The notes: a model not told the origin generated them from the letters alone. Shown: positions 11,040 through 21,864, counted from the stretch's first letter. The stretch: 64,000 nt of DNA from Datisca glomerata (GCA_003255025.1 QANY01004819.1:496001-560000), one strand, 5' to 3'. Program-made: numbers and translations.

Positions 11040-11690
11040 CCTATACTCATAACATGAACATCATTGGCAACAAATGGGTTTCAAGCTTAAACATGGTTCA
11101 GAAGGTCATCCTTATAGGTTCAAGGCAAGATTGGTTGCCAAGGGGTTCCATCAGACCATTTATCTTAACTTTTTCTGAGACTTTCAGCCATGTCGTTAAA
11201 CCTATGACAATGAGGGTGATTCTTACATTAGTTGTTACAATGAAATGGACCCTTTGGTAACTGGATGTAAATAATGCCTTTTAGAATGGTACACTTACTG
11301 AAACAGTGTTTTTGTGCCAGCCTAAGGGATTTATTGATACTCATCAGCCTAATCCGATTTACAAGCTGCACAAAGCTCTATATGGTCTTAAACAGGCTCC
11401 ACGAGCTTGGTATGTAAAACTCAGGTCCACGTTACTGTATAAAGGTTTCAAAGTCTCTTCTTTAGACTCATCTTTGTTTATTGTACATCAGAAAGGATGG
11501 ACTGTATATTTTATAGTTTATTTGGATGATATTATTATCACTGGGAGTGATTCTGCCTAGATATCTCATTTAGTCAATGAGCTACACTCTAGCTTTACTC
11601 TTAAGTACCTTGGTCCCCTGTATCATTTCCTGGGACTTAGAGTTACCTAACAAGAACATGCATGCATCTAAGCCAGAGAATATATTTTGG
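11040..11690 (+). pseudogene. Copia reverse transcriptase remnant
   Basis: Recognisable blocks in order are 'NIIGNKWV', 'LDVNNAF-NGTL', 'CQPKGFIDTHQP', 'KALYGLKQAPRAWYVKL' and the palm motif 'YLDDIIITG' (about 11518-11544), the Copia form of YVDD carrying both catalytic aspartates. Stops occur in the 'AFLNG' block (about 11281) and after the palm motif (about 11558), and an earlier shift separates the N-terminal part. Confidence 0.9.
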
Positions 11691-11984
11691 ACTTCTTGTA
11701 CAAATTCTCAATGACTGAAGTGAAACCTTGTCCCGCACCTACTACAGCTTCTCACAAACTGTCTAAACATGTTGGGGAGCCCTTGACTGATATCAGCCAA
11801 TATAGAATCTTAATTGGAGCCTTGCAGTTCCTAATCTTAACTAGACTAGACAGCTTTTATAGTCAACAAGCAGCTTCTCCATTATCCTACTTCAGTTCAC
11901 TAGAAATCCTGTAAGAGATTGTTACGGTATCTTAAGGGTACCAAAGATGAAGGTCTTTTCCTTTATCTAGCTTTAAGTTTACAA

Positions 11985-12458
11985 TTGATTGCCTTCACAG
12001 ATGTAGATTGGGTAAGTTGCCCTGATGATAGACGATCAACTTGTGGGTATGCCATGTTTCCAGGGTCCAGTTTGGTATCCTGGTCTTCTAAGTAGCAACA
12101 TGTTATTGCCAGGTCTAGTACTGAAAGGGGGTACAGGGCCATTGCTCATGCTGCCGTTGAGTTAGCTTAGTTACACTCCTTGTTAGTAGAACTACATTTC
12201 AACATCTCCCTCACTCCTATTATCTGGTGTGACAGTGAGGGAGCTGCCTCTATTGCTTCTAATTTTGTTACTCATGCTAAGACCAAACACATCGATATAG
12301 ATGCACACTTTGTGCATGATAAGGTGCTCTCTAAAGCTCTGAAAATCAGATATGTTCCCACTTATGAACAGGTCGCAGGCATTCTTACCAAGTCCATTTC
12401 TGGTTCTCATTTTCAGTATCTTAAAGGCAAGATGCATGTGGGTAATTTGTCTCATTAG
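11985..12458 (+). pseudogene. Copia RNase H and C-terminus
   Basis: Blocks '[19 protein letters not shown]', 'SWSSK', 'RSSTERGYRAIAHAAVEL', 'IIWCDSEGAASIASN' and 'KHIDIDAHFVHDKV' follow the Copia RNase H order with its acidic active-site residues. The last 92 codons (12180-12458) are one open piece ending at a natural stop 13 bases before the polypurine tract. Stops at about 12093 and 12168 break the front. Confidence 0.88.
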
Positions 12459-12459
12459 C

Positions 12460-12470
12460 TTGAGGGGGGT
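12460..12470 (+). other. Polypurine tract of the Copia element
   Basis: Ttgaggggggt directly precedes the 3' LTR start tgttaaggg, as expected of the plus-strand primer. Confidence 0.8.
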
Positions 12471-12820
12471 TGTTAAGGGTATTGCTTCCTCGACTCACAT
12501 TGTGTAGGGACAAGTGTGATTTGTCTCAATGGGCTTGAGCTTCCTCTTTTCCTTGATGGTTGTATGCATGGGCTGCATGGTCGTCTCTTCTCTTCTTCCT
12601 GCGTGGCTTGCTCAGTCAACATTATTTTCATCAGGCTTCCACCTCAGTTTTGATTCTATGTTGTTAACAATGAGAATTGTGCACAGTCGTGCTTGTGCTA
12701 GTACTCCAGCAACTAATCAAGATTCTCTTGATTAGTTGCTGCTTAATCTTAGATTAATCTTTGCCTTTATAAGCTTGTAATAGTTTGTCTAAAGAAAAAT
12801 CTTCTTTACTAAAAATCTTA
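12471..12820 (+). repeat. 3' LTR of the Copia element
   Basis: It starts with tgttaaggg after the polypurine tract and shares its last 175 bases with 7888-8069. The right end is judged from where the two copies part (aaaaatctta against aaaattatca), so it may be off by several bases. Confidence 0.75.
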
Positions 12821-12852
12821 TGTACGGCAAGCACCATCTATGAGTGGCTCTT

Positions 12853-13752
12853 TGTAAAGGAAAAATTTCACAGTTTTTAAGAATCGATCATGAATTCTCT
12901 ACATCTTAGTATGAAAATATAAAAAATAATTAAGAGAGAGAATGAGAGAATATCAACACCATGATTTACATGGAAAACTCTTAAAGGGACGAAAAATCAC
13001 GGGCAGATTTTGATAGTTTTTCATTATGGAGAAAGTGTTTACAAGGGTAATGCAAGCTGCATAGTCAGATTCTTTCTCATGGGTGTTGAAGGTTGTTGTG
13101 TTGTGTTTGGAGTTATATCTTGCCTTTATTTACAAGCTTTCAATCAGTTAAATAGAGTCTGATACAGCTTATTTAATTCTATCCAAAAATGGGATCAACA
13201 AAATATTTCATGAGATTTAGCTTATCAGCATTAACAACTTAGTAAATATTGACCGTCTGATCAATCAAATGGTCTTGATTGGCTTTTCTTTGGATTGTCA
13301 TGTCAGTAATCCATGTACTTTCATCTGATTGGTTTGTTCTTCATAACGGCCTAGTTGATTCTACGGTTCTCACTCTATCTTCTCTTTGATGACGTCTTTG
13401 GTATAGATCTTGCCACGTGCCATATCAAACTTTGCCTGTATATCTTGCTTATCAGTATTCACAACTTTTTGAATTTGAATCATTTGGCGTAGTGTGACGA
13501 ATCTGATGGTTTTAGTGATTGCTATCAGCTTTGCAATGATGATGATTCCCTCGATTGGCTTCTCTGGCTTTCGTGACTTCCTATTCGACTTTTATACTTG
13601 AGCTACCTTGGTTAGTCGAGTACTACCAGATCAACTTCTTTAGATCTGCCAACATGATAAATTCAACTATTCCTGTAATGCTTCTGTGGTACTTGCTTTA
13701 AATATTTTTCTTCCCCACTGATGTGACCGAACACTGATATTATTCCTATTCA
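12853..13752 (-). repeat. 3' LTR of the LARD-like element
   Basis: It matches 18452-19281 along its length (for example 'aataattaagagagagaatgag', 'caacaccatgatttac', 'gatgtgaccgaacactga'). It is about 70 bases longer than its partner, mostly from insertions in the middle such as the 'ggattgtcatgtcagtaatccatg' stretch near 13290-13350. Confidence 0.85.
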
Positions 13753-13762
13753 TTTTCCCCCA
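13753..13762 (-). other. Polypurine tract of the LARD-like element
   Basis: The minus strand reads tgggggaaaa immediately before the LTR start tgaatagg. It is the strongest single clue that the element runs on the minus strand. Confidence 0.7.
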
Positions 13763-14020
13763 TTACACTTGATGAAGTCTCTCTTCATTCAGGTGTAATA
13801 ATTTGATTCCTCGATCTTCAACGCTAGATTTATTGGGACTCCATAGACGTCCATATGTATTACTTCTCTCACTTGAAGTCAAAGTAATAATCTTTGGATA
13901 AGAATTTTTGCTCTGAAGTTCTTTCCTTAATTATGAAGTTCTGACTTTTTTTTTCTGAAATGCCAAAGCTCGTTCGGGTTTGAGCTTTCTGGTCTGAGTT
14001 CATCTCCTATAACTTTCACG

Positions 14021-14287
14021 TCATGAACTTCTATGCTTTCTGGTATCTACTCTACCTTCTAGTCTGGGCTCAACTCTACCTTCTAGTCTAGGTTCAGCTT
14101 TACCTTCTTGTTTGGGTTCAGGTTTTGAAGCTTTTACTTTTGAGCTTTCTGAACTAAGCTCAGCTCTGCCTTCTGGTATGGGCTCAACTCTTGAAGCTAT
14201 TATGGATTTCTCAGCTTTTAGTTTCTCTCTCCCCCTTTTTTTCAGTTGTCCGTTGTCAGTGGTGGTTTCTCCTTTTCTTTCTGCCAT
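14021..14287 (-). pseudogene. Charged repetitive peptide-coding stretch in LARD
   Basis: An 88-codon minus-strand frame encodes a lysine/glutamate-rich peptide with internal repeats of 'EPRLEGRVEPRLEGRV' type. No known domain is visible. Similar Ser/Lys-rich stretches lie at 17800-18036. They look like repeat-driven open frames or the remains of a gag-like leader protein and are not a proven gene. Confidence 0.3.
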
Positions 14288-15229
14288 TACATTTTTCTGT
14301 TCTCGTTCACAAATGCTTTGCAGTTTCGAGGAATTTTTTTTATCAGTTTGTGATCAATGCTGATTACTTCTTCTTCATTTGCTGTTACATCTTTTTGTTC
14401 CTTTCACGATGGACTCATTGGTCGAGTTTTTCCCATTTCTTCATTTTTCATTTTCTTTCATAATTGCATCGCATGTCTTTGAGTTTGATGTTCCGTATTT
14501 GTTGGTAGAGTTTCTACTGTTTCCTTGTTTCTTTCTCTCGTTTCATATTTTTCCTTTGTACTTCCGCTTTGATCAACACGAATTAATATGTCTGTGCAAT
14601 TTTTTTTTCTGAACTCCCTTTTATTGTACTTCATTCTAATACTTAGCAAAATTTGAAGATCAAAATCTGGTACTATGTTGACTTCAAGCTTTCAACAAAA
14701 TCCGTTCTTAAAAACTTAGGAAACTTTTGGCTCTCAGCTCTCTTGAGAATAATTATGTTCTTTTGTGAAATCTGTTCCCGAGGCTAAGACTTTAATTTCC
14801 TTATGATTTACATGCTTCCTCAAGGACTTAAGTTCAAATAAAGAATCATGGCCTCTTTTTTATTTCCTTCTAAGAACAGCGTCCGCAGACATTTCCAAGA
14901 ACTTAGGCTCCTTCCGTGGAACCGTGGCCCTGTTTTGAGTTACTAGCAGTTCACCGATAGAGTTTTTCCTATTTCCTTTCTTTTCCTCCGCTTTGTATTT
15001 TTTATTTCCTATTTCTCCATTTCTCCTTTTCGGTTTCCTTTGTCCGCTCTTAACTTTTTCTTTCCTTTACTCCTGGCCTTCCGGTTCTAAAACATTGAAG
15101 TCGCGGCCTTCCTTTACTTGACCTTTTCTTTACTCAGTTTTTCTTTATTAAGCTTTTCTTTTCTCGGCTTTTCTCTGCTCTGCTCAGCCTTTATTTTCTC
15201 AGCTTTATAGTTCTTTTCTCAACTACTTT

Positions 15230-15390
15230 TCCTTTCTAAAATTCTTTCCTCAACTTCTTTTCTTTTCTGAAATTTTTTCCTTGACTTCTATTCTTTTCTG
15301 AAGTTCTTTCCTCGACTTTTTTTCAAAAGTTCTTTTCTCGACTCCTTTTCTTTTCTGAAGTTCTTTCCTCGACGTTTCTTTGTTCAGAAG
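15230..15390. repeat. Pyrimidine-rich tandem repeat, about 30-bp unit
   Basis: The unit 'ctttcctcgacttcttttcttttctgaagtt' recurs about five times with changes. It lies in the interior of the LARD-like element and codes for nothing. Confidence 0.6.
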
Positions 15391-15579
15391 ATTTTACCAT
15401 TCTTAAGACATTTCATTTTTCATTCTGAAGACATTTTCTTTTCCGTGTTCTGAAGGCATTTCCTTTTCCCATCTCCAGATTTCCCGTTCTGAAGATGTTT
15501 CCTTTTTTCCATTCTGAAGTCTGAGGATGCTTCCTTTTTCATTATTTTAGACTTTCCCATTCTGAAAATGGCATACGTA

Positions 15580-15950
15580 GATGCTCCCAATGCCTTAAAC
15601 ACCTTCAGTGGAACCATGGCCCCGTTTCCACTATGAGAGGGACTGACGAATTGCCCATTTTCTTTTGAGAGGAGGACTTAAGTTCAAATAAATAACCACG
15701 ACCCCATTTTTACTTCCTTCTGAGAACAACATCCATAGACATTCCAAAGGACTTAGGCTTCTTCCGTGGAACCATGGCCCCGTTTTGATTTTCTTCTGAG
15801 AACGGGGTACGTAGACGCTCCCATTGACTTAGGCTTTTTCAGTGGAATCATGGCCCCATTTTGATTTCCTTCTGAGAACGGTGTACGTAGATGCTCCCAA
15901 AGACTTAGGCTCCTTCAGTAGAACCATGGTCCCATTTCGATTTTCTTCTA
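15580..15950. repeat. Tandem repeat, about 76-bp unit
   Basis: Units contain 'gtacgtagatgctccc', 'gacttaggct', 'ttcagtggaaccatggcccc' and 'ttccttctgagaac'. Spacing between the 'gtacgtaga' anchors at about 15807 and 15883 is 76 bases. A related, more diverged copy lies at about 14870-14940. Confidence 0.7.
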
Positions 15951-16530
15951 AGTGTAGGACTTATGAACTGCCTCTCCCAAGGACTTACGCACTTAGTTCC
16001 TTATGGGAGTAAGACTTATGAATTGCCCCTTCCAAGAACTTACGCCTTTAGTTCCTTCCGAGAGTAGTTACCAAGGACTTATGCTCTGATTTCCTTCTGA
16101 GAGTAGGACTTATGAATTACCCCTCCCAAGGACTAACACTCTTAGTTCCTTTTGATAGTAGGACTTATGAACTGCCCTTCCCAAGGACTTACGCCCTTAG
16201 TTCCTTCTGAGAGTAGGACTTATGAATTTCCCCTCCTAAGGACTTACGCCTTTAGTTCATTTTGAGGGTAGGACTTATGAATTGCCCCTCTCAAGAACTT
16301 ACGCCCTTAGTTCATTATGAGAATATGACTTATGAATTTCTCCTCTCAATGACTTACGCCCCTAGTTCCTTTTGAGAGTATGACTTATGAATTGCCCATC
16401 TCAAGGACTCATGTCCTTAGTTCCTTCTAATAGTAAGACTTATGAACTGCCCCTCCCAAGGACTTACGCCCTTAGTTCCTTTAGAGAACAAGACTTACAA
16501 ACTGTCCGCTCTCAAAGACTCAAGCCCAAA
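15940..16530. repeat. Tandem repeat, roughly 55-62-bp unit, about ten copies
   Basis: The unit holds 'gtaggacttatgaattgcccc', 'tcccaaggacttacgccctta' and 'gttccttctgaga'. Copies vary by substitutions and a few bases of length. On the minus strand it reads as purine-rich. Such arrays are frequent in the untranslated interior of Gypsy-derived LARDs. Confidence 0.8.
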
Positions 16531-16569
16531 TTTCCATTGTTGTTGAAGAAGAGAGAAAGTCGACGCCAA

Positions 16570-17250
16570 GTATTTGTCTTGTAAATAGTCTGCAAGTTAT
16601 CATCCCATAAGTTTTGACTGAAAGTTTCAAATTGAACTCCATGAAATTCTTTAATAAGTTGATTTTTGTATCTTTTCAATGATGTAAGATTCACTGTATA
16701 GTTGGCTTCCATCAAATACAGTTTAATTTCTGAAATTAACAATTTTGCATATTGTGCTTTCTCGAACAATCTTTCAAAATTTGTCATAACTATTGCTTGA
16801 GAGCTCCGAATCAAGAATCAAGTTCTGAAAAATTAATCAAGAAGTATATATCCATAGTTTTCAAATGATATATTAATTGCTATCTAATAATATAAAATCA
16901 TTATAGTTGAAAAATTAAATTTGAGAAGTATTATATATTTACTTTTCTAAATAGCACCAACGAGAGCTGTCATAACTTTTGATTGGGAGTTTCAAATTAA
17001 TTTTCATAAAATTCTTCACAAAGTAGATTTCTGTATCTTTGTGAATATATAATATTCATGATATAGTTTGCCCCCAATAAATGCAGTTTAATTTCTAAAT
17101 TTAAGATTCTACATAATCTATTTTCCTGAGCAGCCTCCACGAGAATCGTCATAATATTTTCTCAAGAACTCCAAATCAAGTTCTGTAAAATTTCTCAAAT
17201 AATAGACATCTGCATCTTTCTCATGATATATTATATGCTATGTAAGTCTA
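16570..17250. repeat. Diverged duplicated blocks of about 200-350 bp
   Basis: The phrases 'gtcataactttt', 'gagtttcaaat', 'tgcagtttaatttct' and 'ctgtatcttt' recur in the same order at about 16600-16800 and 16970-17160, with a partial third block after 17150. The 100-codon minus-strand frame here (16512-16814) is a by-product of the repeat and resembles no known protein. Confidence 0.55.
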
Positions 17251-17859
17251 CTTAAAAGATAAAATTTGAAAGATGTAATTAAGTTTATTTTCCTGTACGA
17301 AGACTACCATACTTTTGATGTGGAGCTCAACTTGAATTTCCTAAAATTCTCCTTGAAGCACACTCCCATATTATGTGACTTGCCATGTAATTTTTCTTCC
17401 AACTTTTTTTGTTTTAGTTTCGATTTCCGCTCTCATTGTTGCTTCTGTTGTTAAGACATTTCCGTTCTCGTTGTTTGTACATCTTTTATTTTCCTCATAA
17501 AGTCCATTTGAAGGGATATCAGGTCATAGCCTTCCATTCTAGAAATTTGAATGACTGTCTTCTTTACTATTTTGAAGTGTCATCTTTCTTGTCTGAAGTG
17601 ACAGTTATCCTGTTCTGAAGTGTCAGTCTTCTTGTCTGAAGTGAACGTGATCTTCTTTGCTCTTCTTTTCTTTTGTACCAAATTTTTGTTCTAAAACTCT
17701 CTTCCTTTCTTTTTTTCCTGAAGGGCTGAAGCTTCTCTGATCTGAACTTCAACTTTTTTGTTATGCATCTCTGTCTTTGAATTTTCTGAAGCCCTGACTT
17801 TAATTTTTATCCGAGCCTTTTAAGGTTTCTGAGCACTTAAGATCTGTGCTTTTTGAGCT

Positions 17860-18010
17860 CTTCTGATCTGAGCTTTCGAGCCCTTCTTTCTGAAATCTTC
17901 TGATCTTTTCTGATCTAAGCTTTCTGAGCTCTTCTGAGCTTTTCTGATCTGAGCATTCTGAGCTTCTTTTGAGTTTTCCTGATCGGAGCTTTCTAAGCTC
18001 TTCTGAGCTT
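17860..18010. repeat. Short tandem repeat of 'gatctgagctttctgagctcttct'
   Basis: About six imperfect copies of a 20-25-base unit. On the minus strand it encodes a Ser-Glu-Leu-Arg-Lys-Leu-Arg-Ser-like repeat. Confidence 0.65.
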
Positions 18011-18433
18011 TTCTTATTTGATCTGATTTTTTTCACTCATCATTCCTTGAATGGATTTCTTTTCTTATCTCCTTCCTCATTTTTTTCTGGTTGCACTTAG
18101 CCTAGTTGTCGTAGGTGGAGCTTCGATCATCTGGTAGTCCGCGGGTGACAGTTCGTGGGTTTCATCGGTCCCTCGTGGTGGTTGTTGAATTTGCATAATT
18201 CAATTCCACGAATTGTGTTAGTAATAACTTTTTCAAAATAATAATTGTAGAAAATAGATAAATCAAATGGAATATAAATGAGTGATTTTACCATTCTTCG
18301 CTCTGTTTTCGGTTCTGTAGTCATTTTCGTTACTACTTCTGCATTCGTTTCTTCTTCTGCTTCTATTGTTGGAAGCGTGTTTCATTTGGTTTTGAGCATT
18401 CGAGGGAGGGATTTCTTGAGTTTTTTCTCAACT

Positions 18434-18451
18434 CTCAATGAAAGGACCAAA
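18434..18451 (-). other. Putative primer-binding site of the LARD-like element
   Basis: Read on the minus strand, tttggtcctttcattgag follows the 5' LTR directly. I recall very similar 'tttggtgctttcattgag' sequences behind plant Gypsy-type LTRs, but I cannot name the tRNA. Confidence 0.45.
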
Positions 18452-19281
18452 TGTAAAGGAAAAAATTCACGATCTTTGAGAATTGATCGTGAATTCCCTA
18501 CATCATAATATGAAAATATAAAAAATAATTAAGAGAGAGAATGAGAGAATATCAACACCATGATTTACGTGGAAAAACCCTTAAAGGGAAGAAAAACTAC
18601 ATGGAGATTTAGTATTTCATTACGGAGAAAGTGTTTACAAGATCAATGCAAGCTGCATAGTCAGTGTGTTTCTCATAGGTGTTGAGGGTTGTTGAATTAT
18701 GTTTAGAGTTACATCTTGCCTTTATTTATAGGTTTTCAATCGGTTACATAGAATCTGATACAGCTTATCTAATTCTATCTAAAAATAGAATCAACAGAAT
18801 TATCCATGAGATCTAACTTATCAGCATTAACAACTTAGTAAATCTTGATCCTCTCATCAATCCACCGGTCTTAATTAGCTAGTTGATCCTACGGTTCTCT
18901 CTCTATCTTCTCTTCGATGACGTCTTTGGTCTAGATCTTATCACATATCATATCAAATTTTTTCTGTACATCTTGCTTATCACTATTAACAAATTTTTAA
19001 ATTTGAATCATTTGACGTAGTGTGGTGAATCTGATGGTTGTAGTGATTGCTACCAGCTTTGTCATCATAATGATTCCCTCGATTGGCTTCTCTGGCTTTT
19101 ATTACTTCCTATGCGACTTTTATATTTGAGCTAACTTAGTTAGGCGAGTACCTCCAGATCAGCTTCTTCATATCTGCCAACATGACAAATTCAACTATTC
19201 TTATAATGCTTCTGTGGCACTTGCTTTAATTATTTTTCTTCTCCGCCGATGTGGCCGAACACTGAGAATTATTTCTGTTCA
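18452..19281 (-). repeat. 5' LTR of the LARD-like element
   Basis: It is the partner of 12853-13752. Its transcription would run toward lower coordinates, away from the PLAC8-type gene that begins 573 bases beyond its outer edge. Confidence 0.85.
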
Positions 19282-19853
19282 CTCGTGTCTCTCAACCATT
19301 CACAGGCTCTCCAAACAACTTAAGATTCTCTCTTTGATCACGTGAATGATTTTCAATACTGCAATACAATTGGTGTAAATAGTAACCATAATTCCTTTTG
19401 TCCTTAACAGTTTTATCTTTTATACTTGCCTATTTAAAGGATTGTAATTCATCATACAAGGGCAATGATTCATATAGAAAATCTCAAAATTAACTTGTTT
19501 ATCTATTAGTATAACTTTTAACTTCACGAGGGTGAGCATATTGAGGAGCATCAACTACTTTGGATTAACGATCGATGAATCCAACAAAAGTAATAAACTA
19601 ATGGTAACAACTAATCTGATTGCCGGACCTCAGTTAAACTGGCTTATAATTATGAGCAAAGAATAAGACAACATATGCAGGGGGAAACGGCTAGCAACAA
19701 TGAGACGGCAATAACCTTAATTTATTAAATGAAATTCTTTGCATCCAAACTGTATTCCTACCATTATATTTGATTATATTTGTGTAAATTTAAACTTATG
19801 CACCATTGATAAAGAGTTTGGAAATTTGGGTTAGCAATTAGAGAGAGAATATC
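19282..19853 (+). promoter_or_regulatory. Upstream region of the PLAC8-type gene
   Basis: These 572 bases between the retroelement end and the start codon are all that remains of the proximal promoter. A TATA-like 'attatatttg' lies near 19770, roughly 80 bases before the ATG, and the rest is AT-rich. The first five bases are the retroelement's target duplication. Distal promoter elements, if any, are now over 6 kb away. Confidence 0.4.
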
Positions 19854-19936
19854 ATGAACATTCTTTTTGGTAAGCTCAAGCAGCAGCATAAATGGCATTC
19901 TGGACTATGCGGCTGTCACCATGAACCTATTACTTG

Positions 19937-20006
<70 letters not shown>

Positions 20007-21503
20007 GGCCAATAATAGGTGATTACATTATCACTTCTTGAAAAACTAGACAAAATTTTTTTAGTTAATAATACATGTTTATTTGGTTATAATTGTACCA
20101 AACAAATCCCTTCTTACTAGTCCGGGGCAATATTGTTCATTAATTTGTACCAAACTATTTGACACGTTCAAGAAAACTATTGAGTGCAGGTTGCATAACA
20201 TGTTGTCTCCCATGCATCACCTTTGGCCGAATCGCCCAAGTTCTGGACGAAGGAAAAAGTTGTAGGTTTATCTCCAATTTTTTCTTAAACTCTCACACGC
20301 TTAAACTAAGAATTATGAATAAGAGTTATATAAACAAAATACCTTCCAAAACTGGACTTGGGTTTATCTTTTCTCTTTTTTTTTAACAATTGACTTTGAC
20401 AATTGCACAACAAATATGAAATTTTTTATAATTGGCGTTTTGTGAATATACTACAAATAGCATGCTGCAGCCAAGGGTGCGCATATGGAGTATTAATGGT
20501 GGTAAGTCTACATTGGATACTATCATGCATATACAGAGAGAAACTACGTTCTAAATATGGATTACCTCCCGATCCATGCAATGACTGTTGTGTTCACTTC
20601 TGCTGTGAACTTTGTGCTCTTTGCCAAGAACATGTTGAGCTCAAATCTCGTGGCTTTGATCCTTCCAAAGGTTAATCGAACCCTCTCTCAGTCACATTTT
20701 TTTAATTTTGTTTTTACTATTATGAATATTGTTAGACTGGTAAAGTTTTATATTAAATGTATTAATACTGTGTCATATTTAACTTTTAATTTAGATTTAA
20801 TTATCATATGTATAAATGACACATCATTTTATCAATCTTAAATCTATATTGTATATCATTTACTTTAGAAGACGAAATCATGTAAAGTATGAATTACAAG
20901 TATTGCTACTACTAGTCCGTGATCTTAACTTATTCGTATGAGAAAATTTATTGATAAATCGTCTACAAATCCTAATCCAACAGTGTGCCATGAATAAAGA
21001 ATCACAACACTACAAGGTTGGGAAGTGTTTTGCAATAAAAATATATTAAGGTAAAAGGGTTGAAGTTAGGAGTAATCAACAACCGAAATAGTATATATTG
21101 CGTGGGTAACTCATGCCTTAACTATAAGTCAAAGTAAACTACAACTTGACAGAAGGTTAAGATTAAAACAAAAATGTAAGTTTATGGATATGAAACTTGA
21201 AATTTTGAGATGTAGTTGAACAGTGTTTAATATGATTTTCATGTCCATTTTTATATACTTTTGTTATATATATATGTAAAGTTACATTATAAATTTTAAA
21301 ATGAATGAATGAATATGACTCGAACCCACGATCTCTAGAGGGTGGGTGAGTGGTGTGACGATTTAACCAACTGTGTCAACTCAACTTGTGTATATATATA
21401 AGACTGCTTTCATAAGTTAACATGAATAGTTATAACTTATGGTGTAGGTTGGAATGGACCTCCAAAGTCTCCTCCTTGCATGCCTCTCTCCATGTTCAGA
21501 TGA
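19854..21503 (+). CDS. PLAC8 / PLANT CADMIUM RESISTANCE-like protein, 4 exons
   Basis: Small cysteine-rich membrane protein of the PLAC8 family, whose plant members (PCR, FW2.2/CNR-like) act at the plasma membrane in heavy-metal or calcium transport and organ-size control. Exons are 19854-19935, 20190-20261, 20461-20670 and 21448-21503. All introns are GT-AG, and the joined frame is open for 139 codons, a usual family length. Recognisable blocks are 'KWHSGLCGCHHEPITCC' (residues 13-29), 'PCITFGRIAQVLDEGKSSCC', 'SCIYREKLRSKYGLP', 'CVHFCCELCALCQEHVELK' and 'RGFDPSKGW'. The residues around positions 65-80 form the hydrophobic segment. The signature CCxxxxCPC is altered: CCITCCLPC, with Leu where the first Cys of CPC should be. 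The short N-terminus starts at the only in-frame ATG. A Copia LTR begins about 57 bases after the stop, so the 3' UTR is probably disturbed. Whether it is expressed is unknown. Confidence 0.82.
19941..20003 (+). repeat. (CT)n microsatellite, about 31 units, in intron 1
   Basis: An uninterrupted CT run starts five bases after the 5' splice site GTAAT of the PLAC8-type gene. Long dinucleotide runs of this kind vary in length between individuals. Confidence 0.95.
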
Positions 21504-21560
21504 TTTACTTTCTATGACGTGGGAAGTACATGTGTGTTAAGGGAAAGGAGAGTGACACAT

Positions 21561-21863
21561 TGTCAATAAATGCCACATCATTTAGCAGCAACTTAGCCAG
21601 AGAATTAGCTCATTAGAAGCTTATGAGAAACTGTATTCTATCAATTCTTGTAAAGGCTCGTGCTTATTTAGTTAAGCAATTGATAGGAACTAATTCAGTT
21701 ACTTAAGGCTGTTAGTTTAATCAGTTTTGCTTTATAGTTAATAAGTCTGTCAAATTACTTCTTGTACCTGTGTAAACGAAATTGACTCCAATAGTAATGT
21801 CATGCAAAGTTAAGTTGTTGAGATACTTTTCCTTCTTACAATACAATCATGTATTTTCTTTAC
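21561..21863 (+). repeat. 5' LTR of the host Copia element
   Basis: The left end is placed at tgtcaataaatg by comparison with the 3' copy, and the right end at tttac just before the primer-binding site. It starts about 57 bases after the stop of the PLAC8-type gene, in the same orientation. Confidence 0.8.
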
Positions 21864-21864
21864 G

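Larger units (their letters stand above)
7888..12820 (+). mobile_element. Degenerate Ty1/Copia LTR retrotransposon
   Basis: The order on the + strand is partial 5' LTR, Met-tRNA-type primer-binding site, gag with zinc knuckle, protease, integrase, reverse transcriptase, RNase H, polypurine tract and 3' LTR: the Copia order (integrase before RT). Many stops and frameshifts break the single long frame expected of a living element. The 3' LTR (12471-12820) is longer than the recognisable 5' LTR (7888-8089), whose first half has been replaced by unrelated sequence. No target duplication could be found for that reason. Clear mutations between the two LTR copies show that the insertion is not recent. 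Confidence 0.9.
12853..19281 (-). mobile_element. LARD-like non-autonomous LTR retrotransposon
   Basis: Two direct repeats, 12853-13752 and 18452-19281, begin tgtaaagg and end ttca on the + strand, so each is TG...CA bounded. Flanks are CTCTT at 12848-12852 and CTCGT at 19282-19286, a 5-bp target duplication with one change. Strand is set by the primer sites: read on the minus strand, a polypurine tract (tgggggaaaa, 13753-13762) precedes the 12853-13752 LTR, and a primer-site-like 'tttggtcctttcattgag' (18434-18451) follows the 18452-19281 LTR. The 4.7-kb interior has no gag or pol. It holds purine-rich minus-strand pieces encoding lysine/glutamate/serine-rich peptides and several tandem repeat families. 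That matches large retrotransposon derivatives (LARDs), which depend on another element's enzymes. Confidence 0.8.

Noticed and set aside
15940..16530. CRISPR-like array
   Set aside because: The spacers are not unique; whole units of about 60 bases repeat with drift, so this is an ordinary tandem repeat in a retroelement.
16512..16814. 100-codon open frame on the minus strand
   Set aside because: It lies inside duplicated non-coding blocks of the LARD-like element, has no domain and is not open in the sister block.
19941..20003. CT run as a GAGA-type promoter element
   Set aside because: It lies inside intron 1 right after the donor site, not upstream of the gene.
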